Source of the DNA: Clostridia bacterium
Lineage (GTDB): Bacteria; Bacillota; Clostridia; Oscillospirales; CAG-272
Length of the DNA: 7,817 nt
Direction of reading: 5' to 3'
NCBI GenBank assembly: GCA_024408015.1
Contig: JAKSVJ010000046.1
Span: forward strand, 1 to 7,817
Of the stretch, positions 5,649-7,817 are shown piece after piece (the first letter of the stretch is position 1; each line of letters starts with the position of its first letter). The notes under the pieces were generated by a model that searched no databases, was not told the DNA's origin, and worked only from the letters and a program-made list of their open reading frames with translations. The translations under genes and the position numbers were made by a program.

Positions 5649-7401
5649 TGATATCACCTGCCTTTACTTCAGCAGCTTGTTTTGCTTTTTCATTTTGTGA
5701 GTAATATATTTCCTTATATTCCTCGTTAGTTTCCATAAGCTCATCATGAGTTCCAACGCCGACAATCTTACCGTTGTCTATAACGATAATTGAGTCAGCA
5801 TCTTTAACTGATGAGATTCTTTGTGCAATAATGATTTTTGTACAATCAGCTAGCTCGTTTGCGAACGCATTACGAATCATAGCTTCAGTTGCTGTGTCGA
5901 CAGCACTTGTTGAGTCATCAAGGATTAATATCTTAGGTTTCTTTAAGAGGGCTCTTGCAATACAAAGTCTTTGTTTTTGACCACCAGATACGTTTTTACC
6001 ACCTTGGCCAAGGTCGTATTGATATTGACCTTTGAAGTTTTCGATGAATTTATCAGCTTGTGCACTCTTACATGCATTGGCAATCATTTCATCTGTAGCT
6101 TCTTCATCACCCCATCTAAGGTTATCTTCAATTGATCCGGAGAAGAGTACGTTCTTTTGCAAAACCATACCAACGCCTTCTCTCAAATTGAAGAGTGAAT
6201 AGTCTTTTACATTTATACCATCAACAAGGATTTCGCCTTCATCTGTATCATAAAGTCTTGCAATGAGTGAAACAAGTGTTGTTTTACCGCTACCAGTTGA
6301 ACCAATGATACCAACTGTTGATTTTGGGTTAATTGTGATGTTGATATTATCAAGTACAGGGTCTTCACTGTTTTTGTGATATCTAAATGTTACGTTCTTG
6401 AACTCAATCTTACCATCATTAACAACAGCGTCTTTGCTGCTTGCATTGTCATCAACAATATCAATTTCTTCATTCAAAACTTCTTTAATTCTCTTTGCTG
6501 AAGCAAGAGCACGGCTGAGCATCATAAAGAGCATTGATACCATAACCAAAGAGAAGAGGATTTGCATTACATATCCTACGAATGCAGAAAGGTCACCAAT
6601 TTCCATTCCATGCTGGTATACTTGCTGGCTACCGAACCAAAGAACTGCAATTGTTGTAAGGTTCATGAATATTGACATGATAGGAGACATCCAAATCAAG
6701 ATCTTCATTGCACCGAATTGAGTTGATTTCAAGTCTTTGTTTGCTACAAAGAATTTATCATTTTCATGATTTTCTCTTACAAATGATTTTACAACTCTCA
6801 TGTTTGTTATATTTTCTTGAACTGTAGAGTTGAGTCTATCGATTTTGCCTTGAACTGCAGAAAATCTTGGGAATGTTATTTTAATAACGATACCGATTGT
6901 TATAATCATCAATGGCAATGTAACACCCAATATAGCAGCAAGAGAAGGTCTCATTGCAATTGCCATAATAAGCGCACCGATAAGCATACCAGGAGCTCTT
7001 AGAGCCATTCTAAGCAACATGTTAATCATGTTTTGCATTTGAGTTACGTCGTTTGTGAGTCTAGTAACAAGAGAACCTGTTGAGAACTTATCAACATTTG
7101 CAAAAGAGAATTTTTGAACTTTTTTGTAAATATCAAGTCTTAAATCTGCAGCAAAGTTTACAGATGCTCTGGTTCCAAAATATGCACCACCTATACCACC
7201 GGCCATCATTGTGAGCGCTATTAATACCATGAGTCCAGAGACTTTAATTGCATAAAGCCAGCCATTTGTGGCGGCATTAGTAATCATAGCGGCAAGACAT
7301 TGTGGCATTAAAACTTCACCAATAACTTCGACAATCATACATAAAGGTCCAAGTATGAAGTATCGGAGGTAAGGTTTTATGTACTTACTCCATGTTTTCA
7401 T
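5641..7401 (-). CDS. ABC exporter half-transporter, degenerate-site subunit of a heterodimer (586 aa)
   Basis: This membrane subunit has an exporter-type transmembrane domain (six helices, about 12-300) followed by an ATPase domain (about 330-570). Walker A GSTGSGKT at 367-374, Q-loop Q415 and signature VSGGQ at 471-475 are present. However, Walker B ends ILILDD (491-496), with aspartate D496 where the catalytic glutamate belongs, and the switch position holds glutamine Q527 (IIIAQRISS) instead of histidine. Its own ATP site should therefore hydrolyse poorly, while its good signature motif completes the active site of the partner encoded next. This is the pattern of TM287 in Thermotoga TM287/288 and of other heterodimeric exporters. 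The ATG overlaps the stop codon of the MarR gene (ATGA), with AAGGAG 8 nt upstream, so expression is coupled to the regulator. The substrate cannot be told from sequence. Confidence 0.93.
   Translation of the reverse strand: MKTWSKYIKPYLRYFILGPLCMIVEVIGEVLMPQCLAAMITNAATNGWLYAIKVSGLMVLIALTMMAGGIGGAYFGTRASVNFAADLRLDIYKKVQKFSFANVDKFSTGSLVTRLTNDVTQMQNMINMLLRMALRAPGMLIGALIMAIAMRPSLAAILGVTLPLMIITIGIVIKITFPRFSAVQGKIDRLNSTVQENITNMRVVKSFVRENHENDKFFVANKDLKSTQFGAMKILIWMSPIMSIFMNLTTIAVLWFGSQQVYQHGMEIGDLSAFVGYVMQILFSLVMVSMLFMMLSRALASAKRIKEVLNEEIDIVDDNASSKDAVVNDGKIEFKNVTFRYHKNSEDPVLDNINITINPKSTVGIIGSTGSGKTTLVSLIARLYDTDEGEILVDGINVKDYSLFNLREGVGMVLQKNVLFSGSIEDNLRWGDEEATDEMIANACKSAQADKFIENFKGQYQYDLGQGGKNVSGGQKQRLCIARALLKKPKILILDDSTSAVDTATEAMIRNAFANELADCTKIIIAQRISSVKDADSIIVIDNGKIVGVGTHDELMETNEEYKEIYYSQNEKAKQAAEVKAGDING
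5654..5659 (-). promoter_or_regulatory. Ribosome binding site of the second ABC gene (decides its start)
   Basis: AGGTGA on the minus strand, 5 nt before the ATG at 5648 and inside the end of the upstream ABC gene. It overlaps the alternative GTG start at 5657, which argues against that start and implies coupled translation. Confidence 0.65.
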
Positions 7402-7817
7402 TTGTCTTTCTCCTTAACTAATTCACAACACGAGAGCGTTTCGCTTGAAAGATTGTTGCTTACTATTTCAAGCAAGCTCATGAGTTGTTCTTTTTGTGAG
7501 TCATCAAGACCAGAAAATGTTTTTTCATCGATTTCATTAAAGATATCTTTGGTCTCTTGAACGATCTTTATTCCGCTTTGAGTTAGCGAAATTTTGTTTT
7601 TTCGTCTGTCTTCCTTAACCGGAATACGCGCTATGTATCCATCCTTTTCGAGTCTGTCTAAAGCTGAAGCTACAGCAGCTTCACTGACTTTAAACTTCTT
7701 TGCGATTTCCTTTTGAGATGGGATACTGTCGTTATTAATTGATTGTATTGCGAACAAATGCGACAAAATCATATTAGCACTTCTATGCATACCAAGAGAA
7801 CTAACTCTGTTTTCAAT
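7398..7817 (-). CDS. MarR-family transcriptional regulator, 5' end outside the window
   Basis: This is a winged helix-turn-helix repressor-type protein, probably controlling its own operon with the two exporter genes. In the visible 139 residues, the helix-turn-helix covers about 35-57 (SQKEIAKKF, then VSEAAVASALDRLEKDGY), and the wing follows with the family pattern DRR at 70-72 and ISLT at 76-79. C-terminal helices for dimerisation follow. An ATG at 7790 gives a 130-residue version, but the frame stays open to the window edge, no ribosome site precedes that ATG, and the preceding residues (IENRVSSLG) look like the first helix of a MarR protein. The true start is therefore probably upstream of the window. 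A Cys-Cys pair lies near the C-terminus (130-131 of the visible part). The ligand is unknown; MarR proteins beside exporters often respond to a transported drug or metabolite. Confidence 0.9.
   Translation of the reverse strand: MENRVSSLGMHRSANMILSHLFAIQSINNDSIPSQKEIAKKFKVSEAAVASALDRLEKDGYIARIPVKEDRRKNKISLTQSGIKIVQETKDIFNEIDEKTFSGLDDSQKEQLMSLLEIVSNNLSSETLSCCELVKEKDK
7410..7415 (-). promoter_or_regulatory. Ribosome binding site of the first ABC gene
   Basis: AAGGAG on the minus strand, 8 nt before the ATG at 7401 and inside the last codons of the MarR gene. It supports the ATGA stop/start overlap. Confidence 0.7.

Noticed and set aside
6398..6721. 107-codon open frame on the plus strand
   Set aside because: It lies antisense to the membrane/ATPase junction of the first ABC subunit, and its composition is what a complement of hydrophobic codons gives; no promoter or ribosome site is evident.
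7398..7790. MarR gene as a complete 130-residue protein starting at 7790
   Set aside because: No ribosome site precedes this ATG, and the frame continues upstream with residues resembling the MarR first helix, so it is annotated as 5' partial.
1..7817. CRISPR array, insertion sequence, phage or defence module
   Set aside because: No spaced repeats, terminal inverted repeats, transposase, integrase or nuclease genes were seen; all the long open frames belong to known metabolic, transport or regulatory families.

Overview
The window reads as a dense, AT-rich bacterial chromosome segment. Its A/T-leaning codons, strong AGGAG-type ribosome binding sites, consensus sigma-A promoter and gene families (MarR plus paired ABC exporters, AraM-like dehydrogenase, GH2 and heparinase II/III-like enzymes) suggest a low-to-moderate G+C member of the Bacillota, most likely a carbohydrate-degrading gut or rumen Clostridia. 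That taxonomic call is inference; there is no rRNA or other marker gene here. All six genes lie on the minus strand, so transcription runs from high to low coordinates.

Region A (7817 down to about 3643) is a regulator and transporter operon. It starts with a MarR-family regulator whose 5' end lies outside the window. An ATGA overlap joins it to a first ABC exporter half-transporter, and an 8-base overlap joins that to a second one. The two half-transporters carry complementary, asymmetric nucleotide-binding motifs, which predicts a heterodimeric exporter with one degenerate ATPase site (TM287/288 or BmrCD type). A 12-bp perfect hairpin with a T-rich tail closes the operon 4 nt after the last stop codon.

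Region B (about 3627 down to 1) is a separate carbohydrate operon with its own clear promoter (TTGAAT, 17-nt spacer, TATACT with extended -10 TG) in the 119-bp gap. It encodes an AraM/EgsA-like sn-glycerol-1-phosphate dehydrogenase family protein, a compact cytoplasmic glycoside hydrolase family 2 enzyme with both catalytic glutamates, and the N-terminal part of a heparinase II/III-like protein that runs off the left edge. The gaps are only 20 and 18 nt, each holding a ribosome binding site, so the three are probably co-transcribed. The two hydrolytic or lytic enzymes look like intracellular processing of an oligosaccharide, perhaps one containing uronic acid. Why a polyol-phosphate dehydrogenase leads this operon is the most interesting open question.

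I found no tRNA, rRNA, CRISPR, insertion sequence or phage feature, and no gene-free stretch over 300 bases. Nothing here forces the conclusion of a wholly new system. The best leads are the dehydrogenase/GH2/heparinase-like operon and the motif asymmetry of the exporter pair.
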